Origin: Asterionellopsis glacialis
Taxonomy: Eukaryota; Bacillariophyta; Plagiogrammaphyceae; Rhaphoneidales; Asterionellopsidaceae
Length of the DNA stretch: 25,961 bases
Assembly (NCBI GenBank): GCA_014885115.2
Contig: WKLE02001215.1
Location: forward strand, 17,763 to 43,723
Reading direction: 5' to 3'
Below are positions 1-10,787 of this stretch, piece after piece. The position numbers were made by a program, and so were the translations under genes. The notes beneath the pieces are model-generated. The model did no database searches and was not told the DNA's origin. It saw only the letters and a program-made list of their open reading frames with translations. How positions within the stretch are numbered: position 1 is the stretch's first letter; each line of letters starts with the position of its first letter.

Positions 1-181
1 TTGGACGCGTGTATTTGTCGTAATTGGAGTCCGGACCAGCCCATAATTGTTTACGTAATTCTCCTGGTGTTCGAGGGCCTAAGCAAGTGCCGGTCGATTC
101 TGCAGCAGCATGAGGAATGATATTATTGCTCGTTGATTGCAATGTCAGGGTAAGGAAGGCGAAGATTATAGCTTTCAACAT
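1..181 (-). CDS. N-terminal part of a secreted or membrane protein, cut by the window edge; possible Cys-loop channel
   Basis: An ATG at 179-181 on the minus strand opens a frame that stays open to base 1, giving 60 residues. Residues 1-27 form a clear signal peptide: a Lys near the start, a hydrophobic core (IIFAFLTLTL) and a small-residue cleavage region (PHAAA). The mature part begins ESTGTCLGPRTPGELRKQLW and reaches NYDKYTRP. A helix ending in YDKYxRP just after the signal peptide is how pentameric ligand-gated (Cys-loop) channel extracellular domains usually start, so this is a possible channel subunit. Sixty residues cannot settle that. The signal peptide is well supported and the family is a guess. 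The rest of the gene lies left of the window. Confidence 0.5.
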   Translation of the reverse strand, partial: MLKAIIFAFLTLTLQSTSNNIIPHAAAESTGTCLGPRTPGELRKQLWAGPDSNYDKYTRP

Positions 182-467
182 TGTGTACTTTAATGCTTGA
201 TGCGTTAGGGATAGTAGCGAGGACGTGCTTACTAGCTATTGCGTTGAAGATGTCAATTCAATGCGTGTTGTGTAAGGAATTATAAGGGACTTGTGATCCG
301 TATCCGATGTTTTTACACTGTGTAACGTAATCGTAAACTCTCTCTAGAGGACTGTTGCTGAGAAAAAGAAAGAATGAAGAAGAAACACTGTTTGTAAGAT
401 GATGTTTTACAGAAACTGTTTTCATCGCATACCCGTTTATATCATAGGAAGCATACGGTCTGTGCAT

Positions 468-495
468 ACCTGGTACCAGGTAACAGGTAACAGGT
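468..495. repeat. ACCTGGTACCAGGT palindrome plus two short repeats
   Basis: Bases 468-481 are a perfect 14-bp palindrome, ACCTGGTACCAGGT, followed by two copies of AACAGGT (482-495). Variants of the same core recur at 692-710, 1179-1235 and 20394-20414, always outside genes. The core could be a binding site for a dimeric transcription factor or part of a dispersed repeat. The sequence does not decide between these. Confidence 0.5.
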
Positions 496-691
496 TTTTA
501 GAACTGAATAGGGCTTATTATAGTTGTTGTGGCGGGTGTTACAGGTACTATTAATTCAAGAATCGAGTACCGTTTGCAGCATAGAAGATTTAGTAGTATC
601 TATTTATAGTACACTGCACCAGGTACGAATTACTTTCGATGCATCCAAACACTACCAATAGTTACTACATACAGTACTAGCAGTAATAAAA

Positions 692-748
692 GGTACCTGG
701 TACCAGTACTCTAGAGGTCCTAGACTAACCTTCTCTAGAGAGAAGGTT
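692..748. repeat. GGTACC tandem and an adjoining inverted repeat
   Basis: Bases 692-704 read GGTACCTGGTACC, two GGTACC palindromes 7 bases apart with a CTGGTACCAG core. Bases 727-748 form an inverted repeat with 10-bp perfect arms (AACCTTCTCT and AGAGAAGGTT) around AG. This repeat includes a CTCTAGAG palindrome that also occurs at about 709-716. Confidence 0.45.
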
Positions 749-1178
749 CAATGTATGATTCTGAAAAGATGCACAATTATTATAAAGCGAATCCTCTTGA
801 AGATTACTGCTGAATAATCATCTTTCTTTCAAAAGCAGGCAAGCATTCTTTTTTAATATATATGATTTATTATAACATTTACTCATATTTATTTACTTTA
901 TATCAAAGGGTCCAATCTTGGTAAATGTTCACGGAAAATTATTTACGATTTCGGAAGATTATTACTTTTCAACTTGACGAAGAACAGAGAGAAGAGAATG
1001 TTTCAAATTCTAAGGTGTGTTCACTTTCGCTTTTTAACATATCTAATTATTTATTATCAGGTATGACTACTACTTGTCATTGACGAACCATACTGTCTTT
1101 ATTTGTACCAGATTTTCTCGATTGCAAGTACTGTAGAATCGACATCGTTTTTAATTATCATTGATTGTTAAACAAGAA

Positions 1179-1235
1179 TGGTACCTGTTACAGTACATGG
1201 TGGCGTCAGAAGTACCAAGTACCGGTACAGTACTC
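1179..1235. repeat. GGTACC and GTAC motif cluster
   Basis: Within about 55 bases the sequence has GGTACCTG, ACAGTACATGG, AGTACC twice, ACCGGTAC and CAGTACT. This is a third dense cluster of the GTACC-type words seen at 468-495 and 692-710. No reading frame or element boundary was seen around it. Confidence 0.35.
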
Positions 1236-2004
1236 TCTTTACTTTGTGCCTTGAATAGCAACCATACTTCGGAGAAATATCAGATACCTGAGGTCATCAA
1301 GATTTAACAACAGGAAAAAGGATTTAATCGCATATTGAAAAATGTCAACGGTAGAGTGAGCGTCCGTTTCACAAGCAAAGTAGCGGTATTCGATAGAAAT
1401 ATTAGTTGACCAGAACGTACACGACTGAAACACAGGGCGATTCCGTGTATGTTATCATTATTTATGACTGTTGTTTATATAAAACCTACGTTCTCCGGGG
1501 TATTTTGGCCTTTTTTTGGTAAACTGTCAAATTTGAGTTGTTACCGGAATACCGTCTGTCTGATAATAGTTCATGCATCAATTTCAGGAGTCTGTTTTCA
1601 CCCCAGACATCTATATACTGTTCGAAAGCTCTTGTTCTCTAGATCACGAATATTGCCAGCAAGAAGACCAGTTCTAGGTTTGAACGTGAATGTGTATCCA
1701 ATCAAAGTTACTTAAATTGAAATAAAAGTTATAAATAATCCTTTGGAAAATGTAACGGCTTTTGTAAAACTCCAAAAATAATCCTTCAGAAAATGGCAGC
1801 AATATAAAAATATGGGAAGACTGTTTAAAAAACCATTATTTATGTTATCTTGAATTTCAGTACTGTTCATATGTACAGTACTAAGTGTACACATGTGCAC
1901 ATGCAATGGGATGATATTTTTTTACAGCAAGCAAAACCTGCCGTCTTGTTTCTTTCACGCAAAACAAGAAATTCTGTCGCAATGGAACCGTCCCGGTTGC
2001 AAAG

Positions 2005-4211
2005 ATGGAAATGATGACAACCAACCTCACAACCATGTCTAAAGGACAAAAGGCATGGCACGCCTTTTGCCTGTTCAATGACAAGAGCATTGTTGTCAAT
2101 GAAGAAGAGAGGTTGGAGCTCTGTGTGCAGTATTTGCATGCAGAATGTCAAGCAGAATTCTGCAAAAATTGCCTGACCCGGTCGAAGAACAAGAAGACCT
2201 CATGCTGTTGTCTTCACCAGATGAGAGGCAATGATCTGGTGCTAGACAAAGTTGCCTGCTATATGCTGTACTTCCACAGCAGAAGCAAGCAAGAAAGACA
2301 GTTGATTGTTATGGAATGGTTGAGATACACTACTGTACTCCAACCAAAAAATAGCATTGCACCAGACAACGACCAAGATGGCCCACAAGATGCAAGAAAG
2401 CAAGAAGAAGCCCCAAGAAAGTTTTTGTTACCCTCCCTCAGAGATGAGAATGAGGAGGACATAGGTCTTAACAATGAGTTAGGATCCATGTTATCCAGGA
2501 ATTTCTGGATCTGTTCCTCTGCACTATCAAGCAATTTAGATTTTGGGATTACCTAATTGGAAACTTGTGAAGAAGCTGTCAGGACCAACAAGTTGCCAAT
2601 TCATGGCAAAGCAAAAAAACCAAACTGGTGTTTGGCAAGATTCAATGAAAAAGTGAAGGATGACCTTCACAACTTTTTTGAAGAGATGAAGCAATTCACG
2701 CAGCCCCAATCTACAAGATTTGTCCAAGAGGAGACTGGGTCAGGTCTCAGAGACGGTGAGGAGGACACTTATGAACTCCCCTCCTCTTGGTCCAAGAGAT
2801 CTGTCTACCAGCATTTTTGCAACAAACACAGGTGGATTGTCAAGACCTCTTTCAGGGGCACAACAAAATTGAAAGAGAAAGAGGGAGCAGAACAGAAAGA
2901 AATTTTGTCACTGGACAACTTTATTAAAATTTTGGAAACATCATTATCCTAGAATTATTCTACCTAAGCCATCTGTAGACATTTGTTCCAAATGTCATAA
3001 AAGTCATCATTGTTTCAACTATACTAAAATAGTTCAATCTAATTCTACCTACTATTTGAATAATTCTACATCAAATCCTGACACTTCGGAAGATTGTTGC
3101 GTAGTTGTTGATGATGATCCCCAGGACATAGCAATCCAGGAATTGACAGGTATCACACGTACCTTTTCTTTGGAGGAAGAACCTACTATTCTAGCAAGAA
3201 CCAAGGCTCTGCAAGATGCAACCATTCATGTGAAGCATGTAGCCATCCAATGCCAGCTTGCTAATCAAAAGATTCAGGAATCTATTGACAGTAGCAATCA
3301 TCTACATGAAGATCATCATTATACGTTCATTGCAGATTACTGTCAGAATTTGGAACTCCCCTTTTTTGGGGAAAGCCAATCAGGTGAAACCTACTACTTT
3401 TCTCCCCTAAAGATCAATTTGTTTGGAATTGTTAACTGTTCTATATTTGGAGGTTCTTTGTCTGCTCATGTTTATGATGAAGGTCAGGGTAAAAAAGGCA
3501 GGAATAACATTGCTTCTCTCCTTATGAAGGAGCTTTGTCTAAAAGGGTTGCTGTAACCTAACATCCAAGGCAAGGAGCTGACATTCATTATGGAGCACTG
3601 CGGTGAATCCAAGTTCTTCAACAAAGTCAACTTTGTCTTTTACATTGTTGGACACACAAAAAATGGCACAGATCATTGGTTCAACCAATTAAAAAAATGT
3701 ATCGCAAGTCTAACATCTACACAAGAGAACAACTGCATCAAACATTAAAAACAAATAACAAAATAAACATTTGAAGTGTTGAGAAAGACAAATTCAGGGA
3801 CTATGAAAAGTACTGGAACAAGTACTACAAATGTTTGGAACCAGGAACTGTCTCCAAGAACCACTTATTCACTGTGGAAGACAAAGAGCCAACCATATTG
3901 AAGAACTGGGTCTATGACTTGAAAACAAGTCAAGTCAATGTTCAGGATCTAAAAAGGAAGGAGCCAAAGACAAGCTGTGTTTTATTCTTCTTTGATCTAC
4001 TCTTCCTGATTCCATTTTGGAACCAGGTATTGCAGACATCAAGAAGGTGGAACTGTTCACCAAATTCATACTCCTTCTTCCCCCACAGTTCCAGGACATG
4101 TCATGTCCTAATCCTAGAAAGGAAGTCCTGCAAAAGATCAAAACAGAGAAGAAAGAGAGGCTGAAGGGTAAGACCTTGTCAACAAAAAAAGGGAAGGAAA
4201 TGGGGAAATGA
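2005..4211 (+). pseudogene. Broken DDE-type transposase relic (DUF7869-like)
   Basis: A single protein can be followed through several frames. Cys-rich N-terminal part: an open frame from ATG 2005, with Cys clusters, ends at a stop at 2554-2556. The same frame continues to 2952, then shifts near 2950 into a CxxC-H-C zinc-binding stretch (DICSKCHKSHHCFN). That frame runs to a stop at 3554-3556. It then reads a DDE-like core: KGRNNIASLLMKELCLKGLL, then LTFIMEHCG, then NFVFYIVGHTKNGTDHWFNQ. After a shift near 3700 come NHLFTV and finally a Lys-rich tail (about 4017-4211). The order of blocks matches large-copy diatom proteins with a DUF7869-like DDE domain. The usual Asp of MDNCG reads Glu, so catalysis is probably lost. 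At least two stops and three frameshifts make it a relic. The family call is from recalled motif patterns. Confidence 0.6.
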
Positions 4212-4395
4212 GCGTAATATTTGTAGAAAATAGGTGAGCAAGCATATCTTTCAATTTTTGTGTGGTGTTTGTGCATGCAAAGGGATGTTCTGAAGTATCA
4301 GAAACTTCAAATGCGTTTTTCTTGAAAGTACATCAAAAAGAATGTTTTAGTCAAATTAATTTGGTGACTTGCTACCTCAGCCAGGTCTGGTGGAT

Positions 4396-5264
4396 AGCAC
4401 TTTTGGTTCAGTTCAATTTTTTGGTTCAATCGGAATTTGACTCATATGACTAAAAAATTTTGACTGTTCAAATGAGTCAGAAATTGAACCAATTGATCTG
4501 GTTCAATAAGAGATCCAGATCAATCAGTTCAATCTTGAGAGATTCTACTTCCACTCTTCAATCCCTTTTTCATGTGATGACAACAACACAAGAAAATACT
4601 CATGCTAATGACAGCAGACAACCCAGGAAAACACATATGCTAGCAACAATGCCACTTGTGCTAGCTAGTGACAACATGACCATGATGATGGAGCAACAGC
4701 CAACAATCAATAACAAAAAAACATAGAAAAGGAATAGAACATTATTATAACAAAAAGAATTTACTGAATGAATAGAAAGTTAATTGTCAGTGGTTGTTCT
4801 ACTACTGTGTGTAGTGAAAACACAACAAAAGAGGTGCACAAGTGACAATGGCAGCCAGCAATCAAAAACAGAGAAAAATTATAAGATTCCCAACACACTA
4901 TTATCTTATAGCAGATATATTGAAACAAAGATAGGTTGATTGTCAGGTGTTCTACTTTTAGTCCAAAATAGTGACTGGAACCTCATCATCAAAGCTTTGA
5001 ATCAATGTGAAACAGTCCTGTGAAATGTGAAATCCAGAGTATTGCAATAGTTTGTACAGGAACGGGGAAGGTGTTTGGTGCAATTTTTGGGTTAGTATCT
5101 CATAAAGAGAATCTTGATACATCAATTTGCACTGCAGATCAAAGTGATCCAAAAATTGAACAGTATCTTGAATATAGACTAAAAGGTGTTCTGATTCAGC
5201 AAACTTGTAGCATTAGGGGTTGGAAATTGGATTGAACCAAAATTTGAACTGAACCATAAGTGCT
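4396..5264. mobile_element. Non-autonomous DNA element with 43-bp terminal inverted repeats
   Basis: The left end (4396-4438) begins AGCACTTTTGGTTCAGTTCA, and the reverse complement of the right end (5264 back to 5222) begins AGCACTTATGGTTCAGTTCA. The match continues through GGTTCAATC with about two single-base indels. The 869-bp body has no open frame worth calling. Just inside the left end are further GGTTCAA copies and a 10-bp perfect hairpin (4492-4501 with 4515-4524), as in foldback or MITE-like elements. No clear target-site duplication was seen: the flanks read TGGAT on the left and TATTTG on the right. The element lies between two transposase relics but shares no visible ends with either. 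Confidence 0.6.
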
Positions 5265-5859
5265 TATTTGGGTGCATGTTGTCTCACAACTTTTTTCTAT
5301 CAATGGTGGGCTTGCTTGTATGAACTCCCATTTTGGTGAGAAAAAAGTTACTACTAACTTTTTTTCTGGTAACTAAAAGTTACTACTAACTTTGTTTTCT
5401 ACATCAGAACACCATTTCCCACCAGTCTGGACCTGAGTCTGTCCTTCACAGCAATAAATCTGTCTGACTGTCCACCTATTTTTTTTACTCACCGACAGAA
5501 ATATGTCAGTGAGTCAATTTTTCATGTCATTCACTGAAAGGATGGCCGGCTCATCACTTATTTACTGCTCACTAGTCACTATGGTCATTGGTCTCTGCAT
5601 TATTTCCTGCTTTCAAAGTACCATATTTTGGCCTCATTGGGCAATTTTTTTCAGTTCATGACAAAAAAAGTCTCTCATCACATGAGAATCAGTGTATTGC
5701 TGCTTAGGCTCAAGCAGATCATACACTGACCAGTAGGCCTAGAGGGTACCTGTAACTTGATCCAAACAAATATCAGCAACAGACTAACAATAATAGCTCT
5801 AAAGGTTACATAGCATGTCCAAAGAAAGGACATAATCTCAATCTCACAAGTCCTCTGTC
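5265..5859. other. Intergenic stretch with a short direct repeat and a hairpin
   Basis: No gene is visible. Bases 5343-5361 and 5375-5393 are two exact copies of a 19-base word (AAAAGTTACTACTAACTTT) 32 bases apart. Bases 5487-5514 form a hairpin with 11-base arms (ACTCACCGACA and TGTCAGTGAGT, one mismatch) around GAAATA. This is probably the left flank, or left non-coding part, of the transposon relic that starts near 5860. Confidence 0.45.
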
Positions 5860-8151
5860 TTGAGCTCACAAAAGAGAGCCACACTAAGTTGTGAAGCCTG
5901 TGGTAGGCTGTTTAACTCACACCAAGCTCTCACAACCCATATTGACAAGAGCACTTTTTGTGGAGATTTCTTATGCTATAAAACAGCTCAAATCAGTGCA
6001 AACACAGCTTACATATATCAAAATGGTACAATGGTACCAGCTAATGAATCACATGAATCACAAGACCCTGTGGCTTATCAAAATAACCAAGAAGATCCCA
6101 CCCAATATGTGGATGCACACTTTACTGACAATGACAGCTCAATTCTTGATTCAAATAACAAGAACAACAATGATGATGATGCCTTGATGGTACATCTGAT
6201 AATCAGGAGCATCCTGTTTAATTATCTCATGAAACTATCATATGTACAGAATTGTTGTTCATGTTGCAAGAAGCTGGGGCTCCATTGACCCTATTTGATA
6301 AGATAATTGCATGGGTTGAGAATGCTATCTCCTGAGGAGTTACTTTTTCTGGAAAGAATTTGCAAAAGAAAACTCTAATTAAAAAATTGGAAAGAATATT
6401 CAAAACTGAAAATTGTAAGCCAAGCACAATCCCTTTCATGTTAGAAGGGGGTGGTAAAGAAGATGTAGTAGTGCTTGATTTCAAAGCAATGTTTGAATCC
6501 TTGATAAAGGATCCAAGAACCAATAATGCACACAACAACTTGGTGATATCTGAGACTGATCCTACGAAGTACAAACCTGAATATGAAATTGGTGACACAC
6601 TTGAAGAAATGCACCAAGGGGAAGTTTGTCAGAAGAGTCAAAAAGATTTGTGTACCACCAACAAAGATATTTTTTGTGGAAAAATTTGATATATTGATGG
6701 GACTCACCTTGGTGTTTTTTCATCAGGCAGATTAGAACCTGTAATGATGTCACTGAAAATTTTTAATCAAGCAACTCGGAATCAATCACATGCATGGCAT
6801 CCAACTGGGTTTATAAATAGGCCAGAAGATAATGATGGAAAAGAGGATGACATTGTGTTAAGAGGTCGCAATACTAGGAATTATCATCATAGAGGACTGA
6901 GATTAATTCTATCTTGTATCAAACAAGAGCAAAATCAGGGAGGCATAACCACAAATATATATTTTAATGGCAACATGCATAAAGATATGGTCTTCAAAAT
7001 TCCTGTTGTTGTTGTTTTAGGTGATTGTGAAGGCTCTGATGATCTATGTGGGAGGTATAACTCCCACTCTGGATTAGTCAAAAGTTTATGTAGAGATTGT
7101 GACTGTCCTACTCCAGAAGCAGACTACCCTAATGTTATTTGCAAACCACGTGAAAGACAAGACTTTGGTGCAACAGATGATGAGTTACAGGAAATGTCAC
7201 ACTACAAATTAGATAATGCATTTGATGAAATAGATATGGCAGACAATGAACAAGGGATATCAGGAGCAACACTGCCTGAAATGTTACACTGGCTAGATGC
7301 TTGGTTGAAAAAACAGTGTACTGGTTTTTTGTATAATGAAATACTTGGAAAAGCAAGTAAAAGGAGGACTGCATTTGATTCTGTCCTAGCCCAAATTTCT
7401 CAACTTCTCAACAATGTGCACATCAAAGTGATCATGAATGCCAATTGTTACATTCAATAATGGATATACAAAGTTGGTGACTAGCACAATCAAGTCATCT
7501 AAATATACTAGTTTAATGTTAGCCTGCATTTTGACGTGGCATACCCATGCTGGCAAAGCTTCATTTGCTAATAACATGTATCATGAAAAAAGAATACTAA
7601 TCAGCACTGACTATATGCATTTGATGGAAATGATGCTTTGTCTTGATTCTTGGATGAATAATGGACCAAAATTATTGTCAACTGTGAAAGAATATGAGCA
7701 TTCATTCAGAAAATTAATGGTATTGTAATGCAAATTGGTTGATCGTACTGAAGGCTTGGGATTGAAGACCACAAAATTTCATCAAATAAGCCATATTGTA
7801 CGATACATCAAAAGGTATGGCAATCCACAAAATGTCAATACAGCTAGACCTGAAAATGGGCACATTAAGAATATCAAAAATCCTAGATTAACTCAGCACT
7901 GTCCAAGCACTTTGTCAGTGCAAACTGCAAGCAAATGTTATGAAAAATACCTAATTGATTTTGCAAAATTGACAATTGATTTAGACAACTGGAAGGAGAA
8001 ACCCAAGAAGAAGCACATAGAAGGTGTGCTAGCTGGCACTCAATGCAGTATTCAAATAACCAAGAACCCTGAAACAAGTGAATCATGTTTTGATGTGGAT
8101 TTTGGGAAATGTACATCTTACACCATTCCCTTCTTCATTCTTCAGTCTTAA
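5860..8151 (+). pseudogene. Broken Plavaka/CACTA-like transposase relic
   Basis: The pieces, in order, are as follows. A Cys/His zinc-finger-like N-terminus (CEACGRLFNSHQALTTH, about 5887-5950) ends at 6288. After a frameshift, a frame from about 6360 reaches a TGA at 6687-6689 and continues in the same frame as YIDGTHLGVF, EPVMMSLKIFNQATRNQ and AWHPTGFI. Next come GDCEGSDDLCGRYNSHSG, CRDCDCPT and GISGATLPEMLHWL. A shift near 7440 leads into a frame with a stop at 7726-7728, which resumes with TTKFHQISHIVRYIKRYGNP and ENGHIKN to 8151. This order (IDxTH, SLxIFNQ, CxxCxCP, GAxxxEMLH, KFHQ) is that of Plavaka-type transposases in the CACTA superfamily, which are abundant in diatoms and fungi. 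No ATG precedes the first block. Two frameshifts and two stops mean it is dead. Terminal repeats were not identified. Confidence 0.7.
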
Positions 8152-8236
8152 AAACTATATCTACAACAAAATGCAAAATCATCTATTTTTAATTTTAAAC
8201 ATGCATTAAAAACTATATCTACAACGAAACGCAAAA
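8148..8236. repeat. Two 31-bp direct repeats, 58-bp spacing
   Basis: Bases 8148-8178 and 8206-8236 match at 29 of 31 positions (TTAAAAACTATATCTACAAC, then A or G, and so on). They lie at the 3' border of the Plavaka-like relic and may belong to its subterminal repeats, which CACTA-type transposases commonly bind. This is inference; only the repeat itself is seen. Confidence 0.5.
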
Positions 8237-8333
8237 AACTTTGACACAAGTAGCTTCCAATTTTACAAAAAGCACGGCCAATACACCATAACGCTACTCG
8301 ATAGAATTGACTTTGACTCTACATGATATTTAA

Positions 8334-10142
8334 TTAAGAATTATGCCCCATCAAAGACAATCGTCCCTCTAGCCGTAATAAGTGTGGAAAGCTTTCTGTA
8401 CGTTCTTGCAATAAGTTGTGTAGAGGTCGCAAATTAAGATCGGAGGTACCACCACTAGCAACAACACTTTGTAACTTTTCTGACATTAGGACGAATCGTA
8501 ACCATAGCGATAACTCATCGGCACGAGTTGGTTTACTTGCCAATCTTGATGTAAGCTTGGTAAGGAGTAAAGCAATATGAGAAGCTTCCAAGGCAGATAA
8601 GGTAACCTGTAAAATACCTTTATTCCGAACACCTAAGGCTAATTCCAACATGGTATCATCACCACTAGTTAATGCTTGTTTTAACAAATGACTGAGAGAT
8701 TCTGTAGTTGCCTTTTTGGGATTAAAGTCAATCTTGGTGGCTACACCACTCTCCTCCTCTTCCTCCTCATCGTCGTCACTTTCTTGCATTTCTTGTGCTA
8801 AACGTTGCAACCTTTCAGCGATACTCTGTTCCTTTTCTCCATCACCATCTTCATCGTCGTCATCATCGAAATCATCTTCATCGTCTGAAATTTTTGCTCT
8901 TTTAGATGCAGGACGATCAGTTATTTGAAGTGCTTCACCACCAGCCTGTCCAGGACCCAACACAGTGGAAATAGATTTGGTGGATTTCCTCTTTTTGACG
9001 GCATTGACTTGTGCCGAAGATGGATCATTAGTGTCGTCTTCGGCATTAGATTCATCTTCTGGAAAGGAAAGTTTCAAATCTTCGCCGGACTCTTCATTGA
9101 TATTTTGCAAATGTACCAAACGACGTTGATAATCATACATCGCAGCTACGACTGTAGGCTGCATACTTGATGACAAAAGTGACAATACAACCTTTTCTCC
9201 TCCGCCCTCCTTTGGTGAAACCTTTGTATGAGGTTTCAACACAGTCTTTTTCGAAGCTTTGGATAAATCCAAGGAATACAAAGCTCCCAGTGATGATGAG
9301 GAGGCTTGCACAATAATGTTGTACACCGAATCGCCCTTCTTCGAAAGTGCAAGATTATCACAGCTGCTATCCCCACCTTCTACATAAATTGTACCGACAG
9401 CCTTTTGTGTTTTTACAGTAAAGATCATAATACCACTCCCCGTGGAGGTAGCAACTAATGTATTGTCATTCGAAAATGTAACAATTGCTCTTCCAGAAGA
9501 TGATGTACCATTTTCCTTCAGTTTACACTTTCCGCATTTACTCCCATCATCAAGCTGATACAGACGTACTAAATTACCATTTCGAATAGCTACTGTCGTG
9601 CCATCGCTTGTGACTGCCATACAACAAGATGTGGCAACAGCAGCAGTATCATCGCCTCCACTATCTTGTGAAAGTTTGCCACATTTTAATTTTTTCACGA
9701 GTTTTCCGGTTGTTGCTTCGTATTGATGTACACATAATTTATTATCAGGTGATGATAGTACAAGAGCATATACATGATTGGCAGTACCATGTACGTTAAG
9801 AATGGTCGAATCGTCATCCTCGTGCTGGATAGGGTATGCTACGACACCTCGTGAAATATCCCATACTAGTGCAACTTTGTGATTTACAAGTGCACATAGC
9901 AATTTATCTTGTGACGCAAAGCATAGTTGTGTCAAAGTTGTCTGTTGTGGATCACCATCCTCATTCTCATTTGACAATCCGTACGACGAAATGGATGCAG
10001 CCAGTGTCGATTGTAAGTTTGATGTTCCACTACTTGAAGAAACTTGGTACAATGGAACAGTTAATCGTGAACCAACAATATGAGGAGATGTAACTAATGC
10101 TACTGTAGCACCATCTTCTGATATAGCAGTACAAAGTGGCAT
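8334..10142 (-). CDS. UTP5: U3 snoRNP / UtpA subunit UTP5 (WDR43)
   Basis: An intronless 602-residue protein. Residues about 1-355 look like a divergent WD40 propeller (LALVWDISRG-type strands, repeated S-x-D-x-x-x-V-A turns). They are followed by basic nuclear signals (KKRKSTK near 383, SKRAK near 413), two acidic runs (near 420-436 and 455-466) and a C-terminal helical Utp12 domain (about 482-598). WD40 plus acidic linker plus Utp12 at this length fits the UTP5/WDR43 family. That family is part of the t-UTP/UtpA complex, which acts in the nucleolus on rDNA transcription and early 18S pre-rRNA processing. The start is set at ATG 10142. The 16 codons upstream in frame begin with TTG and are not needed. 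The 3' end lies about 180 bases from the transposon relic. It is divergent from the DnaJ gene. Confidence 0.85.
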   Translation of the reverse strand: MPLCTAISEDGATVALVTSPHIVGSRLTVPLYQVSSSSGTSNLQSTLAASISSYGLSNENEDGDPQQTTLTQLCFASQDKLLCALVNHKVALVWDISRGVVAYPIQHEDDDSTILNVHGTANHVYALVLSSPDNKLCVHQYEATTGKLVKKLKCGKLSQDSGGDDTAAVATSCCMAVTSDGTTVAIRNGNLVRLYQLDDGSKCGKCKLKENGTSSSGRAIVTFSNDNTLVATSTGSGIMIFTVKTQKAVGTIYVEGGDSSCDNLALSKKGDSVYNIIVQASSSSLGALYSLDLSKASKKTVLKPHTKVSPKEGGGEKVVLSLLSSSMQPTVVAAMYDYQRRLVHLQNINEESGEDLKLSFPEDESNAEDDTNDPSSAQVNAVKKRKSTKSISTVLGPGQAGGEALQITDRPASKRAKISDDEDDFDDDDDEDGDGEKEQSIAERLQRLAQEMQESDDDEEEEEESGVATKIDFNPKKATTESLSHLLKQALTSGDDTMLELALGVRNKGILQVTLSALEASHIALLLTKLTSRLASKPTRADELSLWLRFVLMSEKLQSVVASGGTSDLNLRPLHNLLQERTESFPHLLRLEGRLSLMGHNS

Positions 10143-10787
10143 CGTGAAGAAGCAGAGTTGATGCGTTTGCACTCTCTTTTTTCTTGTCAAAGAGGAACAA
10201 CAGTGAAGAACAAAAGGGAACGAAATCTAGGAATAAGTTTCTTTTGTTTTCCGGTTTTTGATGGAGATGAGTGAGTTTGGGGTGTGTCAGTGGTAGCCTG
10301 CAATCTTATTTGTTTTTGTTGGCCAAGGAGAGCTTTTCTCATTTCTGTATCTATGATTCCTTTTTGATGTTGTAGTCACCTTGGTAAATGGAATATCATA
10401 AATTAAATCCATTTCATTTCCAGAGCCCTGTCCCCCCCCCACTTTGTGTTTGGTCTGTTCTCAAAAAGTGGAATTCCCAAGTGACCCCATAAAACAGTTT
10501 CCCCTATAATTACTTCTCCACCCACATTACCCTAAGACATATAGGGATATATCGCGCGATAAATTTGAGCGAATGGCGTATGGTAGGACCGACAAGCGGA
10601 GTGCGGAGGAGAGAAAAGAAGGAAGAAGGAAAACGGGACAAATAATTATCACATTCATATCATCACCCACATCACACATCACAGAGCTGGCAATGTTCAA
10701 AAGTTTGAACGAAAAAGTGCAAATCATTTGCATTCTTCTGACTCTTCCACTCGCTTGTTAACGCATTATCTCACGGCACGCGGCAAA
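10143..10787. promoter_or_regulatory. Shared promoter region of UTP5 and the DnaJ gene
   Basis: These 645 bases separate two divergent start codons and contain no supported gene. A perfect 12-bp palindrome TATCGCGCGATA lies at 10550-10561, about 230 bases upstream of the DnaJ ATG. A run of ten C at about 10431-10440 is low-complexity. No core promoter element was identified with confidence. Confidence 0.5.

Larger units (their letters stand above)
182..2004. other. Long AT-rich intergenic stretch with GGTACC palindromes
   Basis: No coding region could be supported on either strand. The open frames here are short, lack recognisable motifs and have no splice partners. The stretch holds the upstream region of the partial gene at 1-181 and three clusters of GGTACC/CCTGG palindromic motifs (468-495, 692-710, 1179-1235). 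It also holds a short inverted repeat at 727-748 and runs of T and A. Its composition matches the transposon-relic region to its right more than the gene-rich half of the window. Confidence 0.6.

Noticed and set aside
1449..1715. 88-residue open frame on the plus strand
   Set aside because: It has no recognisable motif, splice partner or supporting context, and its composition does not look like protein.
1893..4288. Similar words TGTGCACATGCAATGGGATG (about 1896) and TGTGCATGCAAAGGGATG (about 4270) flanking the first transposase relic
   Set aside because: The match is short and in direct orientation with gaps; it is too weak to call long terminal repeats or element ends.
8716..8928. Ser-rich open frame on the plus strand
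   Set aside because: It is antisense to the Asp/Glu-rich linker of UTP5 (GAT/GAA runs read as TCA/TTC-type Ser and Phe codons).
10431..10440. Poly-C run
   Set aside because: It is a simple homopolymer in a promoter region, probably neutral, and its length may be uncertain in the assembly.
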